A DNA stretch of 58,016 nucleotides from Bacteroidales bacterium. GTDB taxonomy: Bacteria > Bacteroidota > Bacteroidia > Bacteroidales > JAADJA01. Made by a program: the position numbers and the translations under genes. The notes under the pieces were generated by a model, which made no database searches, was not told where the DNA came from, and saw nothing but the letters and a program-made list of their open reading frames with translations. Below are positions 25,324 to 34,423 of this stretch, piece after piece; positions within the stretch are counted from its first letter, which is position 1; every line of letters starts with the position of its first letter. The stretch is taken from positions 1-58,016 of the forward strand of contig JAUVJI010000007.1 in assembly GCA_030596605.1 (NCBI GenBank), in the 5' to 3' direction.

Positions 25324-26574
25324 ATGAAAGATTTATATTTCTTTACATTTTCTTATCCTTATTCCCACGATTTTTCATGGAAAAGAAATGAACTTTCAGA
25401 GCTTCAAAAATATTTTAATGTTACTATTATTCCATATGTAAATCAAAATTCCAATGCCCTGACAAATGTACCTGATGGTGTTAAATTTAACTCCCCTGCA
25501 TTTGAAAATAAACTTTTTGGCAAATGGAGTCAGCTATTTAAGACAATTTTAACTCCGAGGATTTTTTATTATTACAGGGATTTTTTCAGAAAGAAGGTTT
25601 ATAAAAAGAAGATTTGGACATTAGAATGGATCGTTGCTGTAACTCGAACAGAAAAATTACTCAGAAATCCTACTATAAAGCAATTTCTCAAGAAAGAGTA
25701 TAAGAATAAAGATTCAGTATTGTATTTTTATTGGGGAGTAGGATCCACTTTGATTATTCCTTTTTTAAAGAAATTTGGGTATAATAAAATTATCGTCCGG
25801 TTTCATGGATTCGATTTATATGAGGATAGAAAAGAGGGATATATTCCTTTCAGAACTGATTTGTTGAAGAACATTGACCAGGCTATATTAATTTCGAATC
25901 ATGGTGTTAGATATTTGCATGATGCATACCCTAATATCGATTTTAACTCAAAGGTATTTCGTCTGGGTTCTAAAAAGAAAGGAGAATCGAATCCCAGCAA
26001 TGACAACAAATTAAGATTAGTTTCTTGTTCCAATATTATTCCGTTAAAAAGGGTGCATTTAATTGCTGATGCTTTAAAATATATAGATTTTGCGCTGGAA
26101 TGGACACATTTCGGAGATGGTGAATTATTTGAAGATTTGAAAACCCTGGTAAAGACAATTCCCTCTAATATCAAAGTAAATCTTACCGGAAGAAAAGCCC
26201 CTTCTGAGGTACTTGAATATTATTCAAATAATAACATCGATCTTTTTATGAATGTGAGCACTACCGAGGGTGTACCTGTTTCTATTATGGAAGTTTTTTC
26301 AGCCGGAATACCTGTTTATGCTACAAGTGTTGGAGGTACACCCGAAATAGTTGATGATAAAAATGGAAAATTGCTTGATAAGAAAATTACTTCAAGTGAA
26401 CTTGCAAAAGAAATCAAAGAATTTTATCATCTTGATAGAGATAAGAAAATCAATTTCAGAAAAGCCGCCCTGGAAACCTACAGGAATAAATGTGATTTTA
26501 ATATTTTGAATGAACAATTTGTTGATTTTCTAAAAGATGATTCTGTCTGTTTCATGTCCCATCCCCCAAAATAA
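25324..26574 (+). CDS. GT4-type glycosyltransferase (GT-B fold)
   Basis: 416 residues. The C-terminal Glycos_transf_1 domain is clear: KLRLVSCSNIIPLKRVHLIADAL, WTHFGDGELFEDLKTLV, IKVNLTGRKAPSEVLEYY, then the donor-site segment STTEGVPVSIMEVFSAGIPVYATSVGGTPEIVDD with the E-x7-E motif. The N-terminal half includes IIVRFHGFDLYEDRKEGY. It overlaps neither neighbour; the start lies 1 base after the deacetylase stop. It is the last gene of the plus arm, followed by a convergent gene. The donor sugar is unknown. Confidence 0.9.
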   Translation: MKDLYFFTFSYPYSHDFSWKRNELSELQKYFNVTIIPYVNQNSNALTNVPDGVKFNSPAFENKLFGKWSQLFKTILTPRIFYYYRDFFRKKVYKKKIWTLEWIVAVTRTEKLLRNPTIKQFLKKEYKNKDSVLYFYWGVGSTLIIPFLKKFGYNKIIVRFHGFDLYEDRKEGYIPFRTDLLKNIDQAILISNHGVRYLHDAYPNIDFNSKVFRLGSKKKGESNPSNDNKLRLVSCSNIIPLKRVHLIADALKYIDFALEWTHFGDGELFEDLKTLVKTIPSNIKVNLTGRKAPSEVLEYYSNNNIDLFMNVSTTEGVPVSIMEVFSAGIPVYATSVGGTPEIVDDKNGKLLDKKITSSELAKEIKEFYHLDRDKKINFRKAALETYRNKCDFNILNEQFVDFLKDDSVCFMSHPPK

Positions 26575-26746
26575 AGATCATCTACCAATGATAAATAATA
26601 CAATTTTAGATGAGCCTCAAATTCTTCCCGGTCTTGTAGACTCTGGAAGGTCTTTTGTTTAGTTGTTAATCAGAAAGAATGATCCGTTTGCTAAACGAAT
26701 TATTTAGTACTTTGATTTTCAAAAAATAAATACACCCGTCACGTAG

Positions 26747-28009
26747 CTATTTGAGGATTTTTTCTAATATCCTGTCAGCTATAAGTTCATAGCCCAGTTG
26801 ATTAAAATGGCAGCATTTGTCGTTATAAACACTTCTTTTTTCATCTTTGAACATTGGGGTTAAATCAGTGAAATTCACACCTTCTCTGATCAGTTCCTGA
26901 CCTTCTGAAATTAAAGGTGGATAACCGGTTATAGCGGCATCTTTATAAGCAAATGGCCCTGATTCGATTGCGATGTTCAATTCTTCAACGGTAAATTCTT
27001 TTGTCCCTTCAACATACTGATTGGGTTGTAAAAAATGGAAATACTCAAATCCTGCTTGTTTGCTCATATAAGCTATTTGTTGCGACGACCTTTTCCAGAA
27101 TTCGGATTGTTCTTTGAAAAATTCTAAGGTGTCGGTTATGGTTGTATAAATCCCTATGGACTGGTAATCTGTCGGGCTGTTCTTTTGAGCTGTTCTGATT
27201 TCAGATTCCAGCTGGAAGAATTCATTATTCAGTTTGTTGTCTGTTACCTTCCAGATGAAAAGTGCAAAGTTGCTGTAATTCACAATTGAGTTCGCAATAA
27301 ATCTTTTGTTATTACTGCGTTTTTCGTTAACAACTGCTTGTTTGCCCAAAAGTAATGTCACTCTTGAATCGAGCTTTTTTCTTGAATAAATATTCCAATG
27401 GCGGGGGTAGGAGGGGAATACATGAAAAGGAAGGTTGTCGGTATATGGTAGCACTATTTCATTAAAACCATCCAGGTTGATCACCAAGTCATATTCGGCT
27501 CCCAAGGCCATAAAATAATTCAATGCTAACAATTGTTGCGGCTGCTTAAAACCACTTAAAGCCAAAATAACAAGGTTTATGTTTTTGTCCTTATAAATAT
27601 CCGATGAACTTATCTTTTGTTTGATTCTTTCACCTGCACTAACATAAAGTTCTCTTGCCACCGATCCTCCCATCAATACCACATTCAAATCTTCATCTGA
27701 TTTTTTTGTTAAGGGATTAATGCCCGGCAGATGGAACTCATTGAATCCATCTTGCTCTATTCCAACAAAACCCAAATAGGGATGCAATATATGGTTTCCG
27801 AGGTATTGGTTTTGTACATCCTGCTTTCCATCATTATTTTCATCTTTAGCTGTATTATTTTCCTCAATGATTTCTTTTCTGATATTCCTCCTTGAGAAAG
27901 ATTTTTCCAATAAAAAACCTGATAAAATATAAGGCGATATTTCAAGTGTGAGAATTATAATGAATAGATAAACCGACCAGCCAATAAATCTTTTTCCAGT
28001 TTTTTTCAT
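26747..28009 (-). CDS. Membrane-anchored SGNH/GDSL-hydrolase-like protein
   Basis: 420 residues. An N-terminal hydrophobic helix (about 9-30, SVYLFIIILTLEISPYILSG) anchors it, with the bulk outside the cytosol. SGNH block I is NVVLMGGSVARELY with the nucleophile serine, a block III-like segment is VINLDGFNEIV, and the C-terminal block V is CCHFNQLGYELIADRI with the catalytic histidine. Known relatives act as acyl- or carbohydrate esterases, or as acyl acceptors paired with MBOAT proteins. It lies at the end of the EPS locus in convergent orientation to the last glycosyltransferase. It may modify or de-esterify the polysaccharide; substrate unknown. Confidence 0.78.
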   Translation of the reverse strand: MKKTGKRFIGWSVYLFIIILTLEISPYILSGFLLEKSFSRRNIRKEIIEENNTAKDENNDGKQDVQNQYLGNHILHPYLGFVGIEQDGFNEFHLPGINPLTKKSDEDLNVVLMGGSVARELYVSAGERIKQKISSSDIYKDKNINLVILALSGFKQPQQLLALNYFMALGAEYDLVINLDGFNEIVLPYTDNLPFHVFPSYPRHWNIYSRKKLDSRVTLLLGKQAVVNEKRSNNKRFIANSIVNYSNFALFIWKVTDNKLNNEFFQLESEIRTAQKNSPTDYQSIGIYTTITDTLEFFKEQSEFWKRSSQQIAYMSKQAGFEYFHFLQPNQYVEGTKEFTVEELNIAIESGPFAYKDAAITGYPPLISEGQELIREGVNFTDLTPMFKDEKRSVYNDKCCHFNQLGYELIADRILEKILK

Positions 28010-28014
28010 CCATT

Positions 28015-28022
28015 CAAAAGTA
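28015..28022 (-). promoter_or_regulatory. -7 box upstream of the SGNH gene
   Basis: Minus-strand TACTTTTG fits TAnnTTTG but ends only 5 bases before the ATG at 28009, so the message would be leaderless or nearly so. This is a sequence match only. Confidence 0.4.
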
Positions 28023-28214
28023 CAATTATTTGATTTTGTATATAAGATTTTTATGCTTCACCTACATTCAACAACCAACTGAAGTTTGCCGCAATTGCTT
28101 AATTAAAAACTAAGATAGAATCAATTGTACTGCTTCTTTAATTCACTTCCTATTAATAGGCGTCCTGAGACATCGAACCCCGATTATGGGAATTTAAAAC
28201 AAAGTGTTATCTTA

Positions 28215-28275
28215 GTGATTTCTTTGTGCCTTAGAGCCTTGGTGGCTAAAAAATGCCACAAAGACATCAAATCAC
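28215..28275. repeat. Intergenic inverted repeat
   Basis: GTGATTTCTTTGTGCC (28215-28230) reappears inverted at 28255-28275 with a 5-base insertion (core GCCACAAAGA...AAATCAC). No coding content. It lies downstream of the E1 dehydrogenase stop, in a 370-base gap, and could form a hairpin in either direction. The remainder of the gap shows nothing I can name. Confidence 0.45.
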
Positions 28276-28381
28276 AAAGGTTCACAAAGTCAAGTACATA
28301 AAGCACGATGTCATTAGCAGCCTCTCGAAGGGTAGACCGGCCATACTTCAAGAGCCTCAACATGACCTGCTATATATTTTA

Positions 28382-30424
28382 CTAATACTCCAGCAACCCC
28401 TTTGCAGCCAGGTAAATCTTATCCGTATCGGGTAAAATAGCATTTTCCAGTATCCTGTTAAATCCAACCGGCGTAAAGACCGAACCTACCCGTTTTACCG
28501 GGGCATCCAAATGTTCAAAGGCTTCTTCCATGATCATGGTAGCTATTTCACCGCCAAAACCACTGAATACCTTATCTTCATGAACAACAAGCGCTTTGTT
28601 CGTTTTCTTAACCGAATTGATGATGGTATCTTTGTCCAACGGGATCAAAGATCTCAGGTCAATCACTTCAATTTCAGATCCAGTCTCTTCGGTAATTTTA
28701 TTAGCCACTTCAAGGCACATATGCGTGGTATTCCCATAAGTGATCATTGTCATTGCTTTTCCTTCCTTTCTAATCCGGGCTTTTCCAAACGGAACTTCAA
28801 AATCATCAGGAACCATAGTTTCAGCTTTTGGATCATTGTACAATGCTTTCGGTTCGAAAAATAGGGTAGGGCCTTGAGACCTTATACTCGTTCGCAACAA
28901 TCCGGCTGCGTCATCAGCAAAAGATGGATAAACGACTCTAATACCTGGAAATGTTGTTAATGCCGCTTCAGTTGTTTGAGAATGATAAAGCCCTCCTCCG
29001 ATATATCCACCTGAAGCAAGACGAATAGTGACATTCGGAGCAAACTGGCCATTGGTTCTCCAGTATTCATGAGTTAATTCGACAAACTGCTCCATGGCCG
29101 GCCAGAAATAATCGGCAAACTCAGCCCCCTCAATAACGATTCTTATTTTATCATTGAACCGGCTCATACCATTGGCTGTTCCGACAATAAAATCTTCGGC
29201 AATCGGTGCATTAAAAACCCTTTCAATGCCAAATTCCTGTTGCATTCCTTTCGTTACATTAAATATTCCACCTTTTTCTTTGTGAGCTACATCCTGTCCC
29301 CAGATGTAGCTGTCAGGATTATGTCGGAACTCTGCTTTCAATGTTTCATTCAGTGCTGCGATCAATTTTATTTTCTCGCCTTCTGCGCTGTGAATCCCTT
29401 CAGGGTATTTTTTTGAGATATAAGGTTCCGGGATGACATGATCGAAGACAGAAGCCGGATCGGGATGTGGTGCCTTCATACCGGCCTTGTGTGCCTGTGA
29501 GACTTCTTTCTTTATTTCCGCATCAATATTATTCAACTCTTCTTCAGTAAACCTTTTTGCGGCTAATAAGATTTTTTTGTATCGCAAAAATGGATCTGCT
29601 GCTTTTACACAATGCAGTTCATTTTCGTCCCGGTATAACTGCTGGTCATCAGAGTTTGAATGCGACTCAATTCTTACACATGTTGCATGAACAATGGCCG
29701 GTATCTGATTCTGCTCAACAAATTCCTTTGCCTCAAACATCGTGTTCATTGACTGTATCACATTTTTACCATCGCATATAAAAATTTTCAGGTTTTTAAA
29801 CCCTCTGAAATTATCAGCAGCTTTTAGATTGGCTGTTTGGTCTTTTTTTGGAACCGATATACCAAAACGATTATCCTGAAATACAAAAATGACAGGGAGT
29901 TTTTCGTTGCTGGCGCCATTGATGGCTTCATATACATAACCTTCCGAAGTGGATGATTCGCCCTGTGAACTGATGGCAACACCTTTGGCCTTATATTTTT
30001 TAATCCCCCTGGCAACACCAACAGCATGCAAGGTATGGTTTCCGGTTGCAGATGACACATTATGAATATTCCATTCAGGTTTGGCAAAATGGTTCGACAT
30101 ATGACGTCCACCACTTGCTACATCAGTAGCTTTTGAGATACCGTTTAAAATGATCTCCTCGGCTGTCAATCCGGCAGAAAGTGTCGTTAGCATATCCCTG
30201 TAATAAGGGAAAAGATGGTCAGTTTTTTTATCAAATACCTGTCCGATGGCCAGTTGAATGCCATCGTGCCCGGCATACGGTGCATGATACGACCATCCAA
30301 GAGCTTGTTTTAAATAATTGGGGGCTTTTTCATCCAATGACCTTCCCAGCGACATCAGGTAATACCATTTCTTCAGAACAGCCTTGGATGTTGTTTCTAT
30401 ATTATATTTTTTAATTCCAGTCAT
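28382..30424 (-). CDS. 2-oxoacid dehydrogenase E1, fused alpha and beta subunits
   Basis: 680 residues: alpha-type half about 1-340, beta-type half about 345-680, a fusion usual in Bacteroidota. It is a thiamine-diphosphate enzyme that decarboxylates a 2-oxoacid and passes the acyl group to lipoyl-E2. The alpha part shows YAPYAGHDGIQLAIGQ, GGRHMSNHFAKP and the ThDP/Mg motif ISSQGESSTSEG...VFQDNRFG. The beta part shows NAPIAEDFIVGTANGMSR, EGAEFADYFWPAMEQFV, GGYIGGGLYHSQ and LFFEPKALY. The family match is to branched-chain 2-oxoacid dehydrogenase E1 rather than pyruvate, but the substrate is uncertain. E2 and E3 genes are not in the window. A TAnnTTTG box lies at 30467-30474. Confidence 0.9.
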   Translation of the reverse strand: MTGIKKYNIETTSKAVLKKWYYLMSLGRSLDEKAPNYLKQALGWSYHAPYAGHDGIQLAIGQVFDKKTDHLFPYYRDMLTTLSAGLTAEEIILNGISKATDVASGGRHMSNHFAKPEWNIHNVSSATGNHTLHAVGVARGIKKYKAKGVAISSQGESSTSEGYVYEAINGASNEKLPVIFVFQDNRFGISVPKKDQTANLKAADNFRGFKNLKIFICDGKNVIQSMNTMFEAKEFVEQNQIPAIVHATCVRIESHSNSDDQQLYRDENELHCVKAADPFLRYKKILLAAKRFTEEELNNIDAEIKKEVSQAHKAGMKAPHPDPASVFDHVIPEPYISKKYPEGIHSAEGEKIKLIAALNETLKAEFRHNPDSYIWGQDVAHKEKGGIFNVTKGMQQEFGIERVFNAPIAEDFIVGTANGMSRFNDKIRIVIEGAEFADYFWPAMEQFVELTHEYWRTNGQFAPNVTIRLASGGYIGGGLYHSQTTEAALTTFPGIRVVYPSFADDAAGLLRTSIRSQGPTLFFEPKALYNDPKAETMVPDDFEVPFGKARIRKEGKAMTMITYGNTTHMCLEVANKITEETGSEIEVIDLRSLIPLDKDTIINSVKKTNKALVVHEDKVFSGFGGEIATMIMEEAFEHLDAPVKRVGSVFTPVGFNRILENAILPDTDKIYLAAKGLLEY

Positions 30425-30466
30425 TTATATTGTAAATGTTTTATAATCAATGTTAAAATCGTGATG

Positions 30467-30474
30467 CAAAATTA
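30467..30474 (-). promoter_or_regulatory. -7 promoter box of the E1 gene
   Basis: Minus-strand TAATTTTG, an exact TAnnTTTG match, 42 bases upstream of the ATG at 30424. Confidence 0.55.
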
Positions 30475-30589
30475 ATACTTTTTTAATTATTCAAATTATT
30501 TCTAAATAATAAGTGACTTATTCTAAGGTGTTAATTTTCTAAGGTTTGTAAAGAAATAGGGATCGGAAATCAATAAGAATATTTAAAGT

Positions 30590-31390
30590 TTAGCGTAAAA
30601 GTTCTTTATATTCGGAAGGAAATCTGTCGTTAAATGCATGATTTCTGGGCGTGATATTTTTATTTCTTGCTTCATCCAGTTTAAAGTTAACAAACGAAAC
30701 TTCATCCTTATCAGGGGATGCTGTAACCAGTGTTTTTCCATAAGGATCAGAAATAATTGATTTTCCACTGAAAGTAAATCCTCTTTCTATTCCGTAACGA
30801 TTAGCAGTGATGTTAAATGTACGGTTAATCAATCCATGCACAGGAACGGCCTGCTGGGCATAGGGCAAAACAAGATTAGAAGGATGGCAGATAATATCGG
30901 TGCCTTTTAATGCCAGTATTCTCCATACTTCCGGGAAAATCCAGTCGAAACAGATTAGCATACCAATTTTGCAAATACCTATGTCGAATACCGGTAATCC
31001 CAAATTTCCTTTTTCGAAAAAATCGAATTCATTCATAAAAAGATGGATCTTACGGTATTTGCCGATCAATCCTTCTGGACCAACCAGCACAGAGGAGTTA
31101 TAGAGTTTATCATCTTCCCGTTCATTAATTCCGGAAACTATATAGAGATTATGTTTGGCGGCTTCATTTATCAGAAAATCCACAAATTGGCTATTATCAA
31201 TTTTTTCCGATAAAGCAAAAGCTTGTTCTTTACTTTCAAAATTATAGCCAGAATTCGCAAGTTCGGGAATAACTATTAGATCCGCATCATTCGCTTGTTC
31301 TAGTAAAATAGAAAGCTTATTAATATTTGTCTCCTGTTCACCCAGAATTGGTTGAAATTGAATGAATCCGGCTTTTATTGAATTTGACAT
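30590..31390 (-). CDS. Carbon-nitrogen hydrolase (nitrilase superfamily)
   Basis: 266 residues from the ATG at 31390; a TTG codon just before it is less likely. The Glu-Lys-Cys triad is visible: IPELANSGY (Glu43), GKYRKIHL (Lys114) and MLICFDWIFPE (Cys147). Length and motifs fit soluble omega-amidase/N-carbamoyl-amidase-like members that hydrolyse amides. The ICFDWIFPE variant is commonly seen in aliphatic amidase-like nitrilase branches. It lies on the minus strand between tsaC and the E1 gene, 43 bases after tsaC's end. The exact substrate cannot be assigned. Confidence 0.9.
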   Translation of the reverse strand: MSNSIKAGFIQFQPILGEQETNINKLSILLEQANDADLIVIPELANSGYNFESKEQAFALSEKIDNSQFVDFLINEAAKHNLYIVSGINEREDDKLYNSSVLVGPEGLIGKYRKIHLFMNEFDFFEKGNLGLPVFDIGICKIGMLICFDWIFPEVWRILALKGTDIICHPSNLVLPYAQQAVPVHGLINRTFNITANRYGIERGFTFSGKSIISDPYGKTLVTASPDKDEVSFVNFKLDEARNKNITPRNHAFNDRFPSEYKELLR

Positions 31391-31433
31391 CAATGGATAA
31401 ATTTTTTTATTGGAGTTTGGAGTTTAATTTTCA

Positions 31434-31997
31434 TTATTGTCGTACGATTTCAAATTCCCCATTTGGTTTTAGTTTAATGATAGTGGATGCTTTCACTTTA
31501 CTTAATTTTTTGCGATGCATCTTAACAATATAATCCACACTCCTCTTGAGTTCATCTGATATATCCCTGAACATAAAAGGCGAAGATTCACCTGAAAAAT
31601 TAGCAGAAGTAGAAACAATCGGTTTATTCAATTGTGAGATCAATCGCTGGCAAAACTCATCCTTTACCAACCGAATGGCAATGCTCCCATCTTTGGCAGC
31701 AATGTTTTTCGCCAGATTCTTAGATTTCGGGTAAATAACTGTTGTTGGTGTATCAAAACTTTTCAATAAATCCCATAGGATCTCAGGTACCTTATCTACA
31801 TAATCTGTTATTCTGCTTTCTTTCTCAACAAGGATAATAAAACTAAAGTCTTTTGCCCTGCTTTTAATTTTAATGATTTTTTGAACAGCTTTATTACTGG
31901 TGGCATCGCAACCTATACCCCAAATGGTATCTGTCGGATACAAAATTGTACCGTTATTCTTTAATACTTCTACCGCCTTTTTTATATCTTCTTCCAT
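31434..31997 (-). CDS. tsaC: Threonylcarbamoyl-AMP synthase (Sua5/YrdC/TsaC family)
   Basis: 187 residues. It forms L-threonylcarbamoyladenylate from threonine, bicarbonate and ATP for the t6A modification of ANN-decoding tRNAs. The YrdC fold is clear: GTILYPTDTIWGIGCDATS, KIIKIKSRAKDFSFIILV, PTTVIYPKS and NKPIVSTSANFSGESSPF. It is the short form without the Sua5 C-terminal domain. The ATG at 31997 overlaps the stop of the upstream GT9 gene by one base (TGATG), so translation is coupled; the TTG at 32000 is the less likely start. Confidence 0.93.
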   Translation of the reverse strand: MEEDIKKAVEVLKNNGTILYPTDTIWGIGCDATSNKAVQKIIKIKSRAKDFSFIILVEKESRITDYVDKVPEILWDLLKSFDTPTTVIYPKSKNLAKNIAAKDGSIAIRLVKDEFCQRLISQLNKPIVSTSANFSGESSPFMFRDISDELKRSVDYIVKMHRKKLSKVKASTIIKLKPNGEFEIVRQ

Positions 31998-32986
31998 CAA
32001 TTTATTCTTTTTAACAATTTTTTACTATCAATTGTTAACGCGCACTTAAAATGTTTTTTTGGACACTTTTTAAGACCGTGTAATCCACATGGTCTGCATT
32101 TTAAGTTTTCAGAGGTTTCAATAATAGCTGAGTTATTCGAGAGTGGGCCAAATCCAAATGAGGGAACTGTTGAGCAATAAATTACTGTTGTTGGGGCATC
32201 GACCGATGATGCCAGGTGCATGGGAGCTGAGTCATTCATGTAATTCATTACAGCATTTTTCATAAGTGCAGCGGATTCAAGGTAACTGAGCTTGCCTGAC
32301 AAATTTAAAGAATTTTTGTGCCCGGAGGTTTTGATTATATTTTCGCAAATATCATAATCATTTGTTGATCCTAAAAAGTAAATGGTAATATCATGGCCTA
32401 TTTCTTTAATAAATTCAATCCATTTTTCTTCAGGGTATTGTTTTGTGAACCATAATGATGCTGGTGAGATAGTGATGAATTTAACAGTTTTATATTGAGA
32501 TGTTTTAGCCTGATTTTGTTGCGATGGATATAGTCTCACCGGAAATGGTGTGTCATCAGTAATTGTTCTTAACAGGTCAAGGTTGCGCTCTATTTCATGC
32601 CGGTTTCCCTTTCGTATGGTATGTTTGATCCTTTTATTGTAAAATAGTGAAAAAGGATTTTTATTGAACCCGATTTTCAATTTTGCTCCAGAATATATTG
32701 TAAGTAATCCGGAAGCAGCAAATCGCTGAATATTTATTACGCAATCGTATTTATTGTCCCTGACCACATTCATCAGATCCAGAAAGTTCCTGTATTTATG
32801 GCTGGTTTTATCCCACACCAGAATTTTATGAAGAAAGGGATGTGCATTAAACAAACTTTGATTTCCTTTTTTCAATAGAAAATCGATTTTCCCATCGGGA
32901 TAGTAAAAATGCAATTTTTCAATCACAGGTGTGGCCAGTATTACATCGCCTATTGAGGCCGTTTGTATGACAAGGAATTTTTTCAA
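31997..32986 (-). CDS. Glycosyltransferase family 9 (heptosyltransferase-like)
   Basis: 329 residues from a TTG at 32986 (no ATG nearby). The N-terminus KKFLVIQTASIGDVILATPVIEKL and PDGKIDFLLKKGNQSLF, then FDCVINIQ-like YDCVINIQRFAASGLL and ITISPASLWFTKQYPEEKW, followed by NYMNDSAPMHLASSV with the nucleotide-sugar site, are GT9 signatures as in WaaF/RfaF. The C-terminal GPLSNNSAIIETSENLKCRPC has several cysteines. It probably adds a heptose or a related sugar to lipid A core. The coupled tsaC gene is the only operon partner. Confidence 0.88.
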   Translation of the reverse strand: MKKFLVIQTASIGDVILATPVIEKLHFYYPDGKIDFLLKKGNQSLFNAHPFLHKILVWDKTSHKYRNFLDLMNVVRDNKYDCVINIQRFAASGLLTIYSGAKLKIGFNKNPFSLFYNKRIKHTIRKGNRHEIERNLDLLRTITDDTPFPVRLYPSQQNQAKTSQYKTVKFITISPASLWFTKQYPEEKWIEFIKEIGHDITIYFLGSTNDYDICENIIKTSGHKNSLNLSGKLSYLESAALMKNAVMNYMNDSAPMHLASSVDAPTTVIYCSTVPSFGFGPLSNNSAIIETSENLKCRPCGLHGLKKCPKKHFKCALTIDSKKLLKRIN

Positions 32987-33063
32987 AAAAATATTTTATA
33001 TAATAATTTTTATGTTTTTGAATTTCTGTACAATCGAAAATAGACAATCAAAAATAATCAATC

Positions 33064-33882
33064 TTAAACATCAACATCATAATCCCTCAGCGCATCATTC
33101 AGGGAAGTTTTCAAATCAGTGGAATGTTTCCTTTGTCCGATGATCAGTGCACAAGATACATTATATTCACCAGCCGGGAATTTTTTAGAATAAGAGCCTG
33201 GTATCACAACAGAGCGAGCAGGCACTCTGCCTTTAATTTCAACCGGTTTATCTCCGGTGACATCTATGATCTTTGTGGATTTTGTTATTACAACGTTGGC
33301 ACCGAGAACAGCCTCTTTTTCAATATATGCTCCTTCAACGACTATACTCCTCGAACCGATAAAACAACCGTCTTCTATGATTACAGGCGCTGCCTGTACC
33401 GGTTCCAAAACGCCACCTATCCCTACTCCTCCGCTCAAGTGTACATTTTTTCCGATCTGTGCACAAGAGCCTACAGTTGCCCATGTGTCAACCATAGTCC
33501 CACCATTCACATAAGCGCCAATATTTACATAAGATGGCATCATTATAACACCTCTTGCAATGTAGGAGCCGTAACGGGCAATCGCGTGGGGAACTACGCG
33601 TACTCCAAGTTTTTTATAATCTTTTTTAAGATCAATTTTATCATGGAACTCAAAAGGCCCCACCATGGTGGTTTCCATTTTTTGAATCGGGAAATACAAA
33701 ATGACGGCTTTTTTCACCCATTCATTAACTTTCCAATTTATTCCATCCGGTTCAGCAACCCTAATGGTACCTTGGTCAAGCAACTCAATTACTTTACGAA
33801 TTGAAGCCTTGTATTCCTTGAAATTTATCAATTCCCTGTCATCCCAGGCTTTTTCTATATTATGCTTTAATTCTTCAATCAT
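33064..33882 (-). CDS. dapD: 2,3,4,5-tetrahydropyridine-2,6-dicarboxylate N-succinyltransferase
   Basis: 272 residues, the usual length. It succinylates tetrahydrodipicolinate in lysine and meso-diaminopimelate synthesis; cytosolic trimer. N-terminal helical domain MIEELKHNIEKAWDDRELIN and EPDGINWKVNEWVKKAVIL, then the left-handed beta-helix (hexapeptide repeats) GVIMMPSYVNIGAYVNGGTMVDTWATVGSCAQIGKNVHLSGG and IIEDGCFIGSRSIVVEGAYI. All functional segments are present. The ATG at 33882 has a TAnnTTTG box at 33900-33907 and is divergent from ruvX. Confidence 0.97.
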   Translation of the reverse strand: MIEELKHNIEKAWDDRELINFKEYKASIRKVIELLDQGTIRVAEPDGINWKVNEWVKKAVILYFPIQKMETTMVGPFEFHDKIDLKKDYKKLGVRVVPHAIARYGSYIARGVIMMPSYVNIGAYVNGGTMVDTWATVGSCAQIGKNVHLSGGVGIGGVLEPVQAAPVIIEDGCFIGSRSIVVEGAYIEKEAVLGANVVITKSTKIIDVTGDKPVEIKGRVPARSVVIPGSYSKKFPAGEYNVSCALIIGQRKHSTDLKTSLNDALRDYDVDV

Positions 33883-33899
33883 TGTTAAAATTTGGTATT

Positions 33900-33907
33900 C
33901 AAAGTTA
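33900..33907 (-). promoter_or_regulatory. -7 promoter box of dapD
   Basis: Minus-strand TAACTTTG, an exact TAnnTTTG match 17 bases upstream of the ATG. Confidence 0.55.
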
Positions 33908-33937
33908 GATAAATTTTTAATGAATGAAACTTCTTGT

Positions 33938-33945
33938 TAATTTTG
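33938..33945 (+). promoter_or_regulatory. -7 promoter box of the ruvX-def operon
   Basis: TAATTTTG fits TAnnTTTG, 43 bases before the ATG at 33989. The dapD box lies on the other strand 30 bases away. Confidence 0.5.
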
Positions 33946-33988
33946 CAATTGTTATGTTGGCTGATAAGTTTCAATTTAGCATTTGTTT

Positions 33989-34420
33989 ATGGGTAGAATT
34001 CTGGCAATAGATTACGGACAAAAGAGGGTTGGCCTTGCAGTTACCGATGAAGGACAAATTATTGCAACAGCACTGGATACGGTTCATTCAAAGGATATTT
34101 TTCAATATTTGAAAGATTATACAAGAAGGGAGAAAGTTGACAGTTTTGTAGTGGGTGAGCCAAAACAAATGAACAATCAAATGTCGGATTCTGTTAAATT
34201 TATCGATCCTTTTGTTCGGAAACTAAAAAAGGAATTTCCAGACATTGAACTTGAAAGATATGATGAACGGTTTACTTCAAAAATAGCATTTCAAACAATG
34301 ATATCAGCGGGATTGAAAAAAAAGGACCGACAAAACAAAGCAACAATTGATAAAATAAGTGCAGTATTAATTCTTCAGTCGTACATGAAGTATAAGTCTG
34401 CGAAAAGTAAGAAAAAGTAG
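33989..34420 (+). CDS. ruvX: Putative Holliday junction resolvase / rRNA maturation nuclease RuvX (YqgF)
   Basis: 143 residues from the ATG at 33989; the frame opens 6 bases earlier at a TTG. RNase H-like fold: MGRILAIDYGQKRVGLAVTD with the first catalytic Asp, SFVVGEPKQMN, and ERYDERFTSKIA with the second acidic residue, then DKISAVLILQSYM. Known of the family: removal of the 5' end of pre-16S rRNA and a proposed resolvase activity. It is followed after 3 bases by def, so they share a transcript. Confidence 0.95.
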   Translation: MGRILAIDYGQKRVGLAVTDEGQIIATALDTVHSKDIFQYLKDYTRREKVDSFVVGEPKQMNNQMSDSVKFIDPFVRKLKKEFPDIELERYDERFTSKIAFQTMISAGLKKKDRQNKATIDKISAVLILQSYMKYKSAKSKKK

Positions 34421-34423
34421 AAA

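Noticed and set aside
26575-26746. Possible terminator between convergent genes
   Set aside because: Only short imperfect pairings without a T-run.
28253-28435. Plus-strand 60-residue frame in the E1 downstream region
   Set aside because: Lies in the inverted-repeat region and overlaps the E1 gene end; no domain.
33124-33804. Long plus-strand frame of 226 residues
   Set aside because: Antisense shadow of dapD, which is certain from its hexapeptide repeats.
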